Shown here one piece after another: positions 56,417 through 64,000 of a stretch of 64,000 bases of DNA. Both the position numbers and the translations under genes were made by a program. The notes under the pieces are model-generated. The model was not told where the DNA came from, made no database searches, and was given only the letters and a program-made list of their open reading frames with translations. Every line of letters begins with the position of its first letter. Positions within the stretch are counted from its first letter, which is position 1. The stretch is from the NCBI GenBank assembly GCA_910588535.1, contig CAJUOO010000002.1:76416-140415 (forward strand), in the 5' to 3' direction. Source of the DNA: an uncultured Lachnospiraceae bacterium. GTDB taxonomy: Bacteria; Bacillota; Clostridia; Lachnospirales; Lachnospiraceae.

Positions 56417-57238
56417 TTATTCAAATTTAATATAAGTCGCTGTATGCTTTGGTCTTCGTTTGTTTTTTGGAGGAGGCACCATATAATCCTCTCCAAACAT
56501 AAATTTCAAAAAACCATCTGAATCAACAGGAGCTTTTACCGTCAGATTTTCAAATATAATATCGCAGGAATTATGCATCCACTCTCTTAAAAATCCTCTA
56601 TTTTCCTCTGGTGCACCCCATCCAAGAGTTCGTATCAATCTTGTATTTTTTCCTTTATATTTTTGGGAAAGCCTTTCAAACTCTCGGAATGCTACACTAG
56701 GTGGGATATGTCTTATTATTTTATATATTCTTTTTTTTACCATATTTTTCTCATGTACTGCTCCCACAGGGGAATACAATATCTTCCTTGCCAAATAACA
56801 TCGAAAATTAAAAAGTGCTTTCCACGGCTGTTTTTCGGGCATCCCATCACATGGAAAAATATCAATAAAAATACCACGCTTCATTTTCAACATTTCTTGA
56901 TCTTTGCGCATAAATATAGTTCCATTCCGCAACATTCTTGCATATCCCCAACGATATCCCGGATCTGTTTTATAAGTCTGTAAGAAATACTTATTTTTAT
57001 CAAGCTGTGTTTTACAGATATAACAGAACTTATCATAATCCTCTCTCAGCATCCTGACATCAATATCATCATCCCAAGGGATAAAACCCCTATGTCTGAC
57101 GGCTCCCAGTAAAGTACCCCCATCCAATTCATAATGAATATGATTTTTCCTGCAAATTCGATCTAACTCCCTAAGCATATCCAATTCTATTAATTGAATT
57201 TTTCTAATACTTTGTGGCGTGTATCTAAATTTGTCCAT
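56417..57238 (-). CDS. LicD family phosphotransferase
   Basis: A 273-residue LicD/fukutin-type nucleotidyltransferase-fold protein. The family motif ELDGGTLLGAVRHRGFIPWD, then DDIDVRM, gives the metal-binding aspartates. LicD proteins move phosphocholine, or a similar alcohol phosphate, from its CDP form to a glycan. The CDP-alcohol fusion gene lies 21 bp downstream on the same transcript, so the two probably act in series. No licA (choline kinase) or licB (choline transporter) is present. Confidence 0.9.
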   Translation of the reverse strand: MDKFRYTPQSIRKIQLIELDMLRELDRICRKNHIHYELDGGTLLGAVRHRGFIPWDDDIDVRMLREDYDKFCYICKTQLDKNKYFLQTYKTDPGYRWGYARMLRNGTIFMRKDQEMLKMKRGIFIDIFPCDGMPEKQPWKALFNFRCYLARKILYSPVGAVHEKNMVKKRIYKIIRHIPPSVAFREFERLSQKYKGKNTRLIRTLGWGAPEENRGFLREWMHNSCDIIFENLTVKAPVDSDGFLKFMFGEDYMVPPPKNKRRPKHTATYIKFE

Positions 57239-57582
57239 TTTTACTGTTCCTCTATTAAAAAATCTGATGCATATATGACAATCCCATACTTTACATCAGA
57301 TTTCGTTTATTCTTTATTTTTATTGATATACTACTGTTATGACACAACATGTCTCTTTTCCTCTCAAATATAAATTATCCTAACACACTTTGACATTTCA
57401 CATAGATTGTACTATGATACCAAAACTACACAAAAAAGATATTTTATAATCTGATTTAAAGTATGAAATTGTCAAGGTTCTCTCTTCTATTATCCTAGAA
57501 AATATCTAAAAAAATTTTTCTTGTCATCTGTCTTTTCCACAAGACGTATAACCTCTGCTGAAAAGTATTTTTCAGATATTCT
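57239..57582. other. intergenic region upstream of licD
   Basis: 344 AT-rich bp with no gene. It probably holds a promoter for the downstream part of the locus: TGTCAA, 17 bp, TATATT on the minus strand near 57370-57400 is one option, and a perfect TTGACA at 57470-57475 lacks a well-spaced -10 box. No strong terminator follows the GDPD gene (only CTGAAAA/TTTTCAG without T-run), so read-through from upstream is also possible. Confidence 0.4.
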
Positions 57583-58311
57583 CTAGCTTATATATCTCTC
57601 CGGCTCATTTAGTATAATATCTGTAATTCCCTGTGCTTCCAGCGGTGCAAAATCTAATTTTGTTCCAGTTGGCTTTTCTGGATATAGATGACCTCCCATC
57701 CAAGCTCTTACACAATACCCCTCCAACTGTCTTGCCATCAGGTCAATCCCCTTCCAGAACGGATGAAGTGCCTTTGCTCCACAGCCTCCTTTTATCTTAT
57801 AGAGACAATCCGAAGCCTTTGTGTCCAATATTCCAAGCTCTGCATTTTTATCTAATTCTTTCAGCTTCTCCAGCGATCTTGCTGAAAAAGAGGAATACAC
57901 GATCTGATCCTGAAATCCACGTCTATGCACTAACTCCACAATTTTCTCTTCCATTCCATCATAAGAATATATACTATTTTTAAGCTCGACATTGATCCTA
58001 AGCCCCATCTTAATCCTCGGCTCCAGCAGATCAAAAACCTCATCCATAGTGGGAATAAACTGGCTTGGTCCACTATCTGCATAGATATGAAGCCTCTTTA
58101 TCTCTGCAATCGAATATTCCCTCACATATCCGATTCCTTCTGTAGTTCTTTCTACTCTCTCATCGTGGATCACCACTAACTCACCATCTTTTGTAAGCTG
58201 AATATCCAGCTCTATTCCAGTAAGTCCATTTATCTGTGCTGCTTTCTCAAAGGCAAGCAACGTATTCTCTGGATATCTCTGACTACATCCTCTATGTGCC
58301 CACAGCTTCAT
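57583..58311 (-). CDS. glycerophosphodiester phosphodiesterase
   Basis: A 242-residue GDPD barrel without signal peptide: WAHRGCSQRYPENTLLAFEK, LTGIELDIQLTKDGELVVIH with the catalytic His and metal-binding acids, and LRINVELKN. It hydrolyses glycerophosphodiesters to glycerol-3-phosphate and an alcohol, and so may feed the CDP-glycerol-type enzymes around it. Its ATG overlaps the stop codon of the upstream fusion gene. Confidence 0.92.
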   Translation of the reverse strand: MKLWAHRGCSQRYPENTLLAFEKAAQINGLTGIELDIQLTKDGELVVIHDERVERTTEGIGYVREYSIAEIKRLHIYADSGPSQFIPTMDEVFDLLEPRIKMGLRINVELKNSIYSYDGMEEKIVELVHRRGFQDQIVYSSFSARSLEKLKELDKNAELGILDTKASDCLYKIKGGCGAKALHPFWKGIDLMARQLEGYCVRAWMGGHLYPEKPTGTKLDFAPLEAQGITDIILNEPERYIS

Positions 58312-59645
58312 CCTCTTCCCTCCTTCCTCAAATATTTTTCCATTATCTCTGCCATTGCAACAGACTCTCCCCGCGTCAGCTTAAATTCACTGCTGTTGCT
58401 CCCATTTATCATTGACAAAAAGTCACTGATCTCATATCGCAGTCCATCTCCAAGAAATATCTCAGAATACTTCTCTATCTTCTCTGCGTTTTCATAATGC
58501 ACTTCAAAATATGTTGTCTTCCACCATGGCGCCTCCGCCACAATATACCCCTTTGTGCCTGCTATCAAAAGTCTGCCCTCCGATTTAACTCCAAGCCCAC
58601 AGGTTGCTGTGGCAACTCCTGACGGATAGCTTAATGTTGTTCTTGTAAAGAGATCCAACCCCTTTTCATCACGAATGGAATCGAATTGAAGAGAGTTGTA
58701 TTCCTTTCCAAATATCTTGAATATCGGAAGCATCACATAGCTTCCAAGCTCTGTAAAACTGCCACCATATTTTTTATCTGTAAGCTCTCTGCTCACCTGA
58801 GCTTCCAACTTTGTGAAACACGCCTCCACATTTCTTATATTTCCAATAATCCCACTACATGCAATACCCAACAGCTTATGAAATCCCGGACAATATGCGG
58901 TTTTTATTCCTTCTAATAAGATTAATTTTCTCTCTCTTGCACACTCAAAAAGCTCCTCGGCCTGCTTTTTCTGCAGCACCATTGGTTTCTCACAGAGCAC
59001 ATGCTTTTGATGTTCCAGAGATGTTTTAATATACTGATAATGTGTTTCATGAGGAGAGGCAATATACACCACATCTGACGCCTGATAAAACGCTTCTAAA
59101 TCTTTGTAGAAATTAATCTCCCATTTATCTGCAAATCGCTCTGCGCTCTTGGTGTGAGGATTGTACACTCCCTGTGTGCTGATCCCGCTGACCAGCTTTG
59201 CCTCAGGAATAAATCTCTCTGCAATTCTTCCTGTTCCTATGATTCCAACTCTCTGAATGGGACTGTTCTTCTCTCTCAACATCGTGCTGGAAATATTTTT
59301 CGTCCGTTCCAGATAGACCACATCACAATAATCCTTCACATAATCAAATGCTCCCGTCCAATCAGAACCAATCACAAAAATATCAATATGAAATTTTCTT
59401 ATATCATTTATCTTCTGCCCCTGTGTCTCCTCAATAACAATCTCATCTGCAAAGCCTGTTTTCCTGACATTCTCAATGCGCGTCACCAGAGAATCCACCA
59501 CATTCAGCTTTCCTCTCGCCTTGTCATAGGCTTCTGTTGTTACTCCGACAATCAGGTAATCTCCCAGCTCCTTTGCCCTCTGAAGCAGACGATAATGCCC
59601 CTCATGAAAGAGGTCAAATGTTCCATATGTAATTACCCTTGTCAT
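58308..59645 (-). CDS. fusion of TagD-like cytidylyltransferase and Gfo/Idh/MocA oxidoreductase
   Basis: Residues 1-130 are a glycerol-3-phosphate cytidylyltransferase-like domain: RVITYGTFDLFHEGHYRLLQ with the HXGH motif, FVIGSDWTGAFDYVKDYCDV, and ISSTMLR. Residues 132-445 are a Gfo/Idh/MocA oxidoreductase: RVGIIGTGRIAERFIPEAKL (NAD-binding), YIASPHETHYQYIKTSLEHQ and HVLCEKPMVL with the catalytic Lys. The enzyme may reduce or oxidise a polyol/sugar and activate its phosphate as a CDP derivative. It overlaps the GDPD gene as ATGA. Confidence 0.88.
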   Translation of the reverse strand: MTRVITYGTFDLFHEGHYRLLQRAKELGDYLIVGVTTEAYDKARGKLNVVDSLVTRIENVRKTGFADEIVIEETQGQKINDIRKFHIDIFVIGSDWTGAFDYVKDYCDVVYLERTKNISSTMLREKNSPIQRVGIIGTGRIAERFIPEAKLVSGISTQGVYNPHTKSAERFADKWEINFYKDLEAFYQASDVVYIASPHETHYQYIKTSLEHQKHVLCEKPMVLQKKQAEELFECARERKLILLEGIKTAYCPGFHKLLGIACSGIIGNIRNVEACFTKLEAQVSRELTDKKYGGSFTELGSYVMLPIFKIFGKEYNSLQFDSIRDEKGLDLFTRTTLSYPSGVATATCGLGVKSEGRLLIAGTKGYIVAEAPWWKTTYFEVHYENAEKIEKYSEIFLGDGLRYEISDFLSMINGSNSSEFKLTRGESVAMAEIMEKYLRKEGRG

Positions 59646-59658
59646 AAGCCCCCCTGTT

Positions 59659-62205
59659 TTATACTTTTTCTTTTACAAACTTATAGATATTTTTACCGCA
59701 TGTCCCATCTGTATTTGCGTTGATCTTGGCAAATGCCTGAAGCTGTCTTTCTTTGTCAAATGAACTGCCAATGATATTATTATCCAAAAGATCCTTCAGT
59801 GAATGAAACGCATTTTCATTTAAGCAATACTGCATCCACTCTGATTCTTCCATAAATCCGGGTTCATGTTGCAATAGATCCTCATAGTCAAAATCTATCT
59901 CAACCTCTTTGTATTCCTTTGTGTCAAGATTCAGATCAAAAAGCTTTCTTTCTGGACTATACCACAGCCTAATATCCGCCCTTCCAACCTGTGGATATGT
60001 AATAACAAAGCTTCCCATACCACTGGTTATAAAATATCCATTCTTTCCTCGCATTGCGTTTCCCACGGGAAGCTTCCACTCTTCCATTTTTCCAGTCTCT
60101 CTGTCAAGAGACAAAAACATATTTCCCCAGCGCGGCGAGACAACAATCGTTTCCTTCTCCCCTTCCTGTGAAAATGCAATTCCTCCAAAGGGATGTTCAT
60201 CACATTCCTGTTCATAGGGCCATTTTATAGCTCGAAATTCTTCTGGCACATCGCTGTACTCTCTGCTCTCTCCCGTCTTTGGATTCCAACGGATAATCGT
60301 CATGCCCTTTATGGGAAGTAACCACAGATCTTCTCTATCTATTATAATTCCCTGAACGCCTCGATTGCTGGAATGGCTGCTGAGTACTCTTGCCTCAAAG
60401 GTATCCATATCCAAAAATACAAATTGATCGTCCTCCGGTGAGGCAAAGATCAATTCATTTTTATATTGTCCAATTCCGCCCGACTGCCACTCCCCATTTA
60501 TGTATCTTACAGAAAAAGGTTGTATTCCATCTATATAATGAATCTCCCCTGTTTCCACATTTATTCGTACAAGCTTTGGATATTGAAAAGGAAACAAAAA
60601 GATATATCTCTGGTTATACCAATAGCTGTAAAAGGACGCTCCTTGAACCGTGAAGGCTGGAAATTCAATCTTTCTTATCTTTTTATTTTTAATCATCAAT
60701 ATATGTTGTGCATGGTAGGGAAGTATATAGAGATTACCCCTAAGCTCCAGTGCTCTCATATAATATCCGCCACCAGAATATCCACTTCCAAGATCCATAT
60801 AAAATTTATAATGATAATCATTATGCTCCGAATACCAAAGCTGATTATTTGCTGTGACATGGTACCTGTCGTCACCCCATGCATCCAGCCACAGATTATA
60901 TCTCTCACCTCTCCAATCATCCTTCTCAGGAAGGGAATGAATATTATTATTTAATAGAAATAGTGGCTTTCCAACCACCCCAAACAGTAAGGTGACACTT
61001 GTCGCCCCATCTCCTATATAAACATCAGAGAGCGCAATCGTATCTTCAATATTTGTTGTCTTATCAAAGATTCCAATCTGTTCTTCAATAAACTTATGTT
61101 TTAATTCATCATATACAGGCTTATATCCCTGTCTCATGGACTCAAAAGTAGATTCCATCAATGGATGTGGCCTCCACAATAAACAAGCATCCTCCCTGCC
61201 TTTAAAGGTATCAAAGACGTATTGCATCTTCTTAAGAAATGCCTCTGTATTTCCCAGCATGCCGCCTATGCTTGTATTATAAAAATACACTTTCTTGCCT
61301 TCCATCTTCTCCCTCCACTCTACTGGAGGATTAGGAGGATTCTGACACTTGTGTATTACGCTGTCAAATTTAGGAGAGCCTAAAACCAAAAATTTATTAT
61401 CTGGTATTCTTTCATCAAAATACTTCCTGTATTTTTCCGATTGAATTACAATATAGTCAGCATGAAGATATGCCAGACATAGGGATTGTCCCTCACTCAT
61501 CCCCCCTGATGTTACATAATATGGAACATACACAAGACAATCTGTAAATTTTTTTAAATTTTCTGAATAAAAATATGGATGAACACTTGTAATAATATTT
61601 CCATCATCATATGGATTATGGATAAATATCAGATCTGGTCTGCGTACCTCAAAATTATAATCTTCATATCTCACAACTGGAACATTCGCTGGATATTGCC
61701 TTGCCTCATAATGTCTTTTTAAAAAGCTGCCATCAGGATTTTTATCAAGATATGGAATGGGAATCACATATGCATCACAATCGGGATCGGCGTCCGCTGC
61801 CTGCCAAATACTTTCCAGACTATCCCACATGCTTGCTTTATATGGAAGAAAAACGGCTTCTATTTTTAGCTTTATGTCATTTTTTACGCTATTTGAAATT
61901 TTTATCAGCTTCTGTTTTAGTAATTTATAGGATTTATTTACATTCAGACCTTCTCTGTTTACGAATGTTTCATGACACTGGTATATTAACTCACAGTACT
62001 CCTCCAGCAAACACACCGTCGGATGCCCCTCGCCTTCTACATTCTCAATCATAGTGCCAAGGGCAATCGCACTGTTTTGACATTCCCCCAGCAGATCTAA
62101 AGCAGACTGCTCATTCTTTTGATCCATATATATCTTAAGCTGATCCAGTGCATCTTCAAATAATCTCAGCAGTTCCTCTATCTGCTCCTTCTGTGTTTTT
62201 CTCAT
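59659..62205 (-). CDS. CDP-glycerol glycerophosphotransferase-like protein with C-terminal propeller-like domain
   Basis: An 848-residue protein, first gene of the glycan locus. Residues 1-110 are helical. Residues about 115-440 resemble TagB/TagF-type polyol-phosphate transferases: AVFLPYKASMWDSLESIWQA, VPVVRYEDYNFEVRRPDLIF, LLWRPHPLMESTFESMRQGY, LSDVYIGDGATSVTLLFGVV (the HP and D/S sites). Residues about 480-770 show WxG-type beta repeats like a beta-propeller. No membrane segment is visible. It should add or polymerise an alcohol phosphate. A G6 run inside it (61503-61508 region) is in frame. Confidence 0.75.
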   Translation of the reverse strand: MRKTQKEQIEELLRLFEDALDQLKIYMDQKNEQSALDLLGECQNSAIALGTMIENVEGEGHPTVCLLEEYCELIYQCHETFVNREGLNVNKSYKLLKQKLIKISNSVKNDIKLKIEAVFLPYKASMWDSLESIWQAADADPDCDAYVIPIPYLDKNPDGSFLKRHYEARQYPANVPVVRYEDYNFEVRRPDLIFIHNPYDDGNIITSVHPYFYSENLKKFTDCLVYVPYYVTSGGMSEGQSLCLAYLHADYIVIQSEKYRKYFDERIPDNKFLVLGSPKFDSVIHKCQNPPNPPVEWREKMEGKKVYFYNTSIGGMLGNTEAFLKKMQYVFDTFKGREDACLLWRPHPLMESTFESMRQGYKPVYDELKHKFIEEQIGIFDKTTNIEDTIALSDVYIGDGATSVTLLFGVVGKPLFLLNNNIHSLPEKDDWRGERYNLWLDAWGDDRYHVTANNQLWYSEHNDYHYKFYMDLGSGYSGGGYYMRALELRGNLYILPYHAQHILMIKNKKIRKIEFPAFTVQGASFYSYWYNQRYIFLFPFQYPKLVRINVETGEIHYIDGIQPFSVRYINGEWQSGGIGQYKNELIFASPEDDQFVFLDMDTFEARVLSSHSSNRGVQGIIIDREDLWLLPIKGMTIIRWNPKTGESREYSDVPEEFRAIKWPYEQECDEHPFGGIAFSQEGEKETIVVSPRWGNMFLSLDRETGKMEEWKLPVGNAMRGKNGYFITSGMGSFVITYPQVGRADIRLWYSPERKLFDLNLDTKEYKEVEIDFDYEDLLQHEPGFMEESEWMQYCLNENAFHSLKDLLDNNIIGSSFDKERQLQAFAKINANTDGTCGKNIYKFVKEKV

Positions 62206-62206
62206 A

Positions 62207-62225
62207 TAACTCCCATCTGCCTGCT
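62207..62225 (-). repeat. copy 3 of the interspersed 19-mer
   Basis: Identical to the copy at 4487-4505. Here its GGGAG serves as the ribosome site of the 848-residue gene, with the ATG 2 bp after the repeat. Confidence 0.6.
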
Positions 62226-62308
62226 ATATTTAATATGAAATATAGATCAAGGTTTCCATCTCACTTTATTTATAAAAGAAATTATTCTTTTAAAATAAGG
62301 TACATTGG

Positions 62309-62560
62309 TCATTGAAGAATCTTCTTCAATGATGCGGATACTCCGCTTCGCTCCCTGCTACATCATACAGCAGTATGTTCACAGGGTCTTGGCATACCCA
62401 ATGCACAGATATACTCTGTCTTCTAATGCCGGCTGATTTTTTTATATCACGAACCCGCCTTCCAGTCCTGACACAGCATATATATCCTTCTTATCAAGTA
62501 AAACTTTGGATCACCAAAGTTTATCCGGCTGGCTGTTCCTATGATCCTAATTCAATACTT
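62309..62560 (-). ncRNA. probable guide-RNA scaffold (omega/reRNA-like) behind the TnpB-family gene
   Basis: The minus-strand region from the end of the TnpB-like gene onward is rich in stems: AAACTTTGG/CCAAAGTTT at 62501-62522 (perfect), CATAC/GTATG, GGGT/ACCC, GCGGA/TCCGC at 62334-62346 and a perfect 11-bp stem TCATTGAAGAA/TTCTTCAATGA at 62309-62332. No protein is encoded. This is the position where TnpB and TldR proteins take their right-end RNA, with the guide at its 3' end. The scaffold/guide border cannot be set from one copy. Confidence 0.6.
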
Positions 62561-63860
62561 TTCCATCCATTCCGCGATTTAATACATTTCTTGCAGTATT
62601 TGTCTTTTCCTCCACACAATACCCGCAAAATGGACAAGAAAATATGCCATCTTTTTTTATTCCCACTGCAGTGCAGCAACTGCACTCATTACTGATATCT
62701 TTCCCCAAAACCTCCACTAAGTTCACTGAGTTTTCTCTGCATTTTTGGCTTAATCGACTTCGAATATATCCTCTCTGCCACATGGCAAGAGAATGGTTTA
62801 CTCGCCTGTTTGTACTGCCTGCATGTGGTCTTGGAAGCTTAACCATATAGATTGTCTGCGGTTTTTCTATCTTCAGCAAACGATTCAGCTCATGGTTTAT
62901 ATAACTGTGAAGCTGTTCCTCAAATCGACGTTTTTTTGCTTTATATTTTTTACGACCGGGATTATTCTTTCTGTTACGATTATAGCTTCCCGTCTGCTTC
63001 CGCATCCAATCCGCATATTCTCGCTGGTATCTCCCCAGCTCTTCTCCATAGCAATTTCCCTTATCTGTCGTCAGCATGGTATTCATGCCAAAGGAAATTC
63101 CTATCTGATTCAGATAATCCTGATAATGATTCACCGCCACATAAATAGGTGCTTTGATCTCAATCCGACATTGGTCTGGATACAATTTAATATATAACTG
63201 AGAATTATATTGATTGTTATCCGTCAACGGAATAAAAATCCGTTTTCTTTTTTCTTTTGTCGAAATATATATTCCATGATCTGCATAGCGATATGCCCGC
63301 TCCGCGATAGAAAACCCCAAAGCATATTCTGTATGTGGCTTTCTGTGGTATCTTCTCACCTGCCTGCATAAATAACGATGCAACTTTAATGTATCCACCT
63401 GCTCTGAAAGCATGTCATACTGTTTTTGAATTTCTTTTGGCAATACACTCGGCGTGTGATTTAAAACTGATTCAAAGATATTACTGATTCTCAGCAAAAA
63501 TCGCAGATAATGCTTCTCTTCTGTTGAAAAGCGCTCATTTCCCGATATCAACTCAGCAATCTTGGTCTTAGTTCTCGTCCACTGTCCTTTTATCTCCCCC
63601 AAGGCATCAAAAACAGCAAGATAAAAATATACAGACGGCAATGCAAGCTTTGTGCGAAGACCACTTTCTGTCATCTCATTCTGCACAGTATAGCCCGGAT
63701 ACAGCTTTGACAGACTCCCAATCCCTCCAAACCGATCATACACATAATTTTTCACTCTGCTGTAGTCCTCTGCAATCTCTTGCAGCTTTCGCATATCCTG
63801 AGCGGAAACCGGCTCTCTATTGTATTGGTGAATAGTCTTACATATTGTATCTGCCGACAT
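62547..63860 (-). CDS. nuclease-dead TnpB-family protein (TldR-like RNA-guided regulator candidate)
   Basis: A 437-residue IS200/IS605 TnpB homologue of full length. The fold is complete: N-terminal helical/WED parts, the RuvC-like region from about 250, and the zinc ribbon Cys393, Cys396, Cys409, Cys412. All three catalytic positions are changed. GISFG has Ser256 where TnpB has GIDLG; IYMVKL has Val340 where TnpB has IVLEDL; EEKTNTARNV has Lys419 where TnpB has DRDxNAAxNI. Such loss with an intact frame is the mark of TldR proteins, which bind RNA-guided DNA sites without cutting and repress host genes. No tnpA is adjacent. Repression of a target here is inference. Confidence 0.85.
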   Translation of the reverse strand: MSADTICKTIHQYNREPVSAQDMRKLQEIAEDYSRVKNYVYDRFGGIGSLSKLYPGYTVQNEMTESGLRTKLALPSVYFYLAVFDALGEIKGQWTRTKTKIAELISGNERFSTEEKHYLRFLLRISNIFESVLNHTPSVLPKEIQKQYDMLSEQVDTLKLHRYLCRQVRRYHRKPHTEYALGFSIAERAYRYADHGIYISTKEKRKRIFIPLTDNNQYNSQLYIKLYPDQCRIEIKAPIYVAVNHYQDYLNQIGISFGMNTMLTTDKGNCYGEELGRYQREYADWMRKQTGSYNRNRKNNPGRKKYKAKKRRFEEQLHSYINHELNRLLKIEKPQTIYMVKLPRPHAGSTNRRVNHSLAMWQRGYIRSRLSQKCRENSVNLVEVLGKDISNECSCCTAVGIKKDGIFSCPFCGYCVEEKTNTARNVLNRGMDGKVLN

Positions 63861-63872
63861 ACCTCTTTCCTT

Positions 63873-63898
63873 TTAGCACAAAGTATACTTTGTGCTAA
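63873..63898. promoter_or_regulatory. perfect 26-bp palindrome before the TnpB-family gene
   Basis: Thirteen bases on each side of 63885/63886 pair without mismatch (arms TTAGCACAAAGTA and its complement). It ends 12 bp before the start codon and directly abuts the AAGGA ribosome site. There is no T-run on either side, so it is not a terminator. It may be an operator, or an mRNA hairpin limiting translation. Confidence 0.7.
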
Positions 63899-63905
63899 GG
63901 TCTCT

Positions 63906-63932
63906 TTTATAGTCCCTATTACCCAGTGGCAA
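63906..63932 (-). promoter_or_regulatory. possible promoter of the TnpB-family gene
   Basis: TTGCCA (63927-63932) and TATAAA (63906-63911) on the minus strand are only 15 bp apart, below the optimum. If used, transcription would begin at the edge of the 26-bp palindrome. Confidence 0.3.
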
Positions 63933-64000
63933 TTCCCAGCCTAAAGCACGACAAACGCATGAGTAAATAAATTGTGAACACGCCCTTTTTCTGATAAAAT

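Noticed and set aside
57470..57475. Perfect TTGACA upstream of licD as a promoter
   Set aside because: The nearest TATAAA is 21 bp away and, unlike at spoIIE, there are no Spo0A-like sites to explain that spacing.
60466..60954. 162-codon + strand frame
   Set aside because: Antisense to the 848-residue transferase gene; composition typical of a shadow frame.
61498..61512. G6 run in the 848-residue gene as a fourth contingency tract
   Set aside because: The frame passes through it without interruption and the run is shorter than the other three.
62547..63860. Reading the TnpB homologue as an ordinary active IS605-type transposon protein
   Set aside because: All three RuvC acids are replaced, no tnpA gene is adjacent, and the frame is not decayed, so a plain insertion sequence is a poor description.

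Overview
The window looks like chromosome of a spore-forming, low-GC Gram-positive anaerobe of the Clostridia, most likely Lachnospiraceae. The basis is protein character: a two-part flavodiiron/rubredoxin oxygen-defence unit, a sensory [FeFe]-hydrogenase homologue, sporulation genes (spoIIE, yabP, yabQ, spoVT) in the usual clostridial order with hup, rqcP, the FtsB/DivIC-like gene, tilS, hpt and ftsH, and AT-rich intergenic DNA with strong AGGAGG ribosome sites. No species is assigned.

Layout. 1-4.8 kb: a radical SAM gene cut by the left edge, two tandem Gly tRNAs with promoter and terminator, a DUF4253 gene, galK and a 51-residue rubredoxin. 4.8-9 kb: a four-domain flavodiiron protein and a GH13 alpha-glucan hydrolase. 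9-18.5 kb: the housekeeping/sporulation run, read leftwards, including a spoIIE promoter with 21-bp spacing and Spo0A-like boxes. 18.8-26.4 kb: a small XRE regulator, a Smr-less MutS2-like ATPase preceded by a self-contained ~300-nt transcription unit, a FAD/Rieske oxidoreductase, a sodium symporter and the hydrogenase-like chemoreceptor. 26.6-29.0 kb (+ strand): a lipoprotein/permease/ATPase ABC uptake operon. 29.0-62.2 kb: one long leftward surface-glycan locus. 62.2-63.9 kb: a TnpB-family gene and its probable guide RNA.

The glycan locus combines teichoic-acid-like chemistry (two TagD-like cytidylyltransferase fusions, a CDP-glycerol-transferase-like protein, GDPD, LicD, and a cytidylyltransferase/PLP fusion that may supply CDP-ethanolamine or a similar head group) with nonulosonic-acid-type chemistry (NeuB-family synthase, a CMP-sugar synthetase/PseG fusion, a second CMP-sugar synthetase, KdsC-like phosphatase, split transketolase, DRE-TIM aldolase, two Maf/DUF115 proteins) and many glycosyltransferases. 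At least eleven proteins carry the same small Rossmann-like accessory module.

Three features deserve attention. First, the TnpB homologue at 62.5-63.9 kb keeps its zinc ribbon but has lost all three RuvC catalytic acids (Ser256, Val340 and Lys419 occupy those places). It stands at the head of the glycan locus with a structured RNA region behind it, which suggests a nuclease-dead RNA-guided regulator (TldR-like) rather than a transposon nuclease. Second, three glycan-locus genes (a TylF-like methyltransferase, another methyltransferase and an acetyltransferase) are each broken inside a 7-8 nt poly-G tract, and one extra G restores every frame: candidate phase variation or shared homopolymer under-calling. 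Third, two ~140-bp palindromic elements share a conserved core but have unrelated, internally complementary arms.
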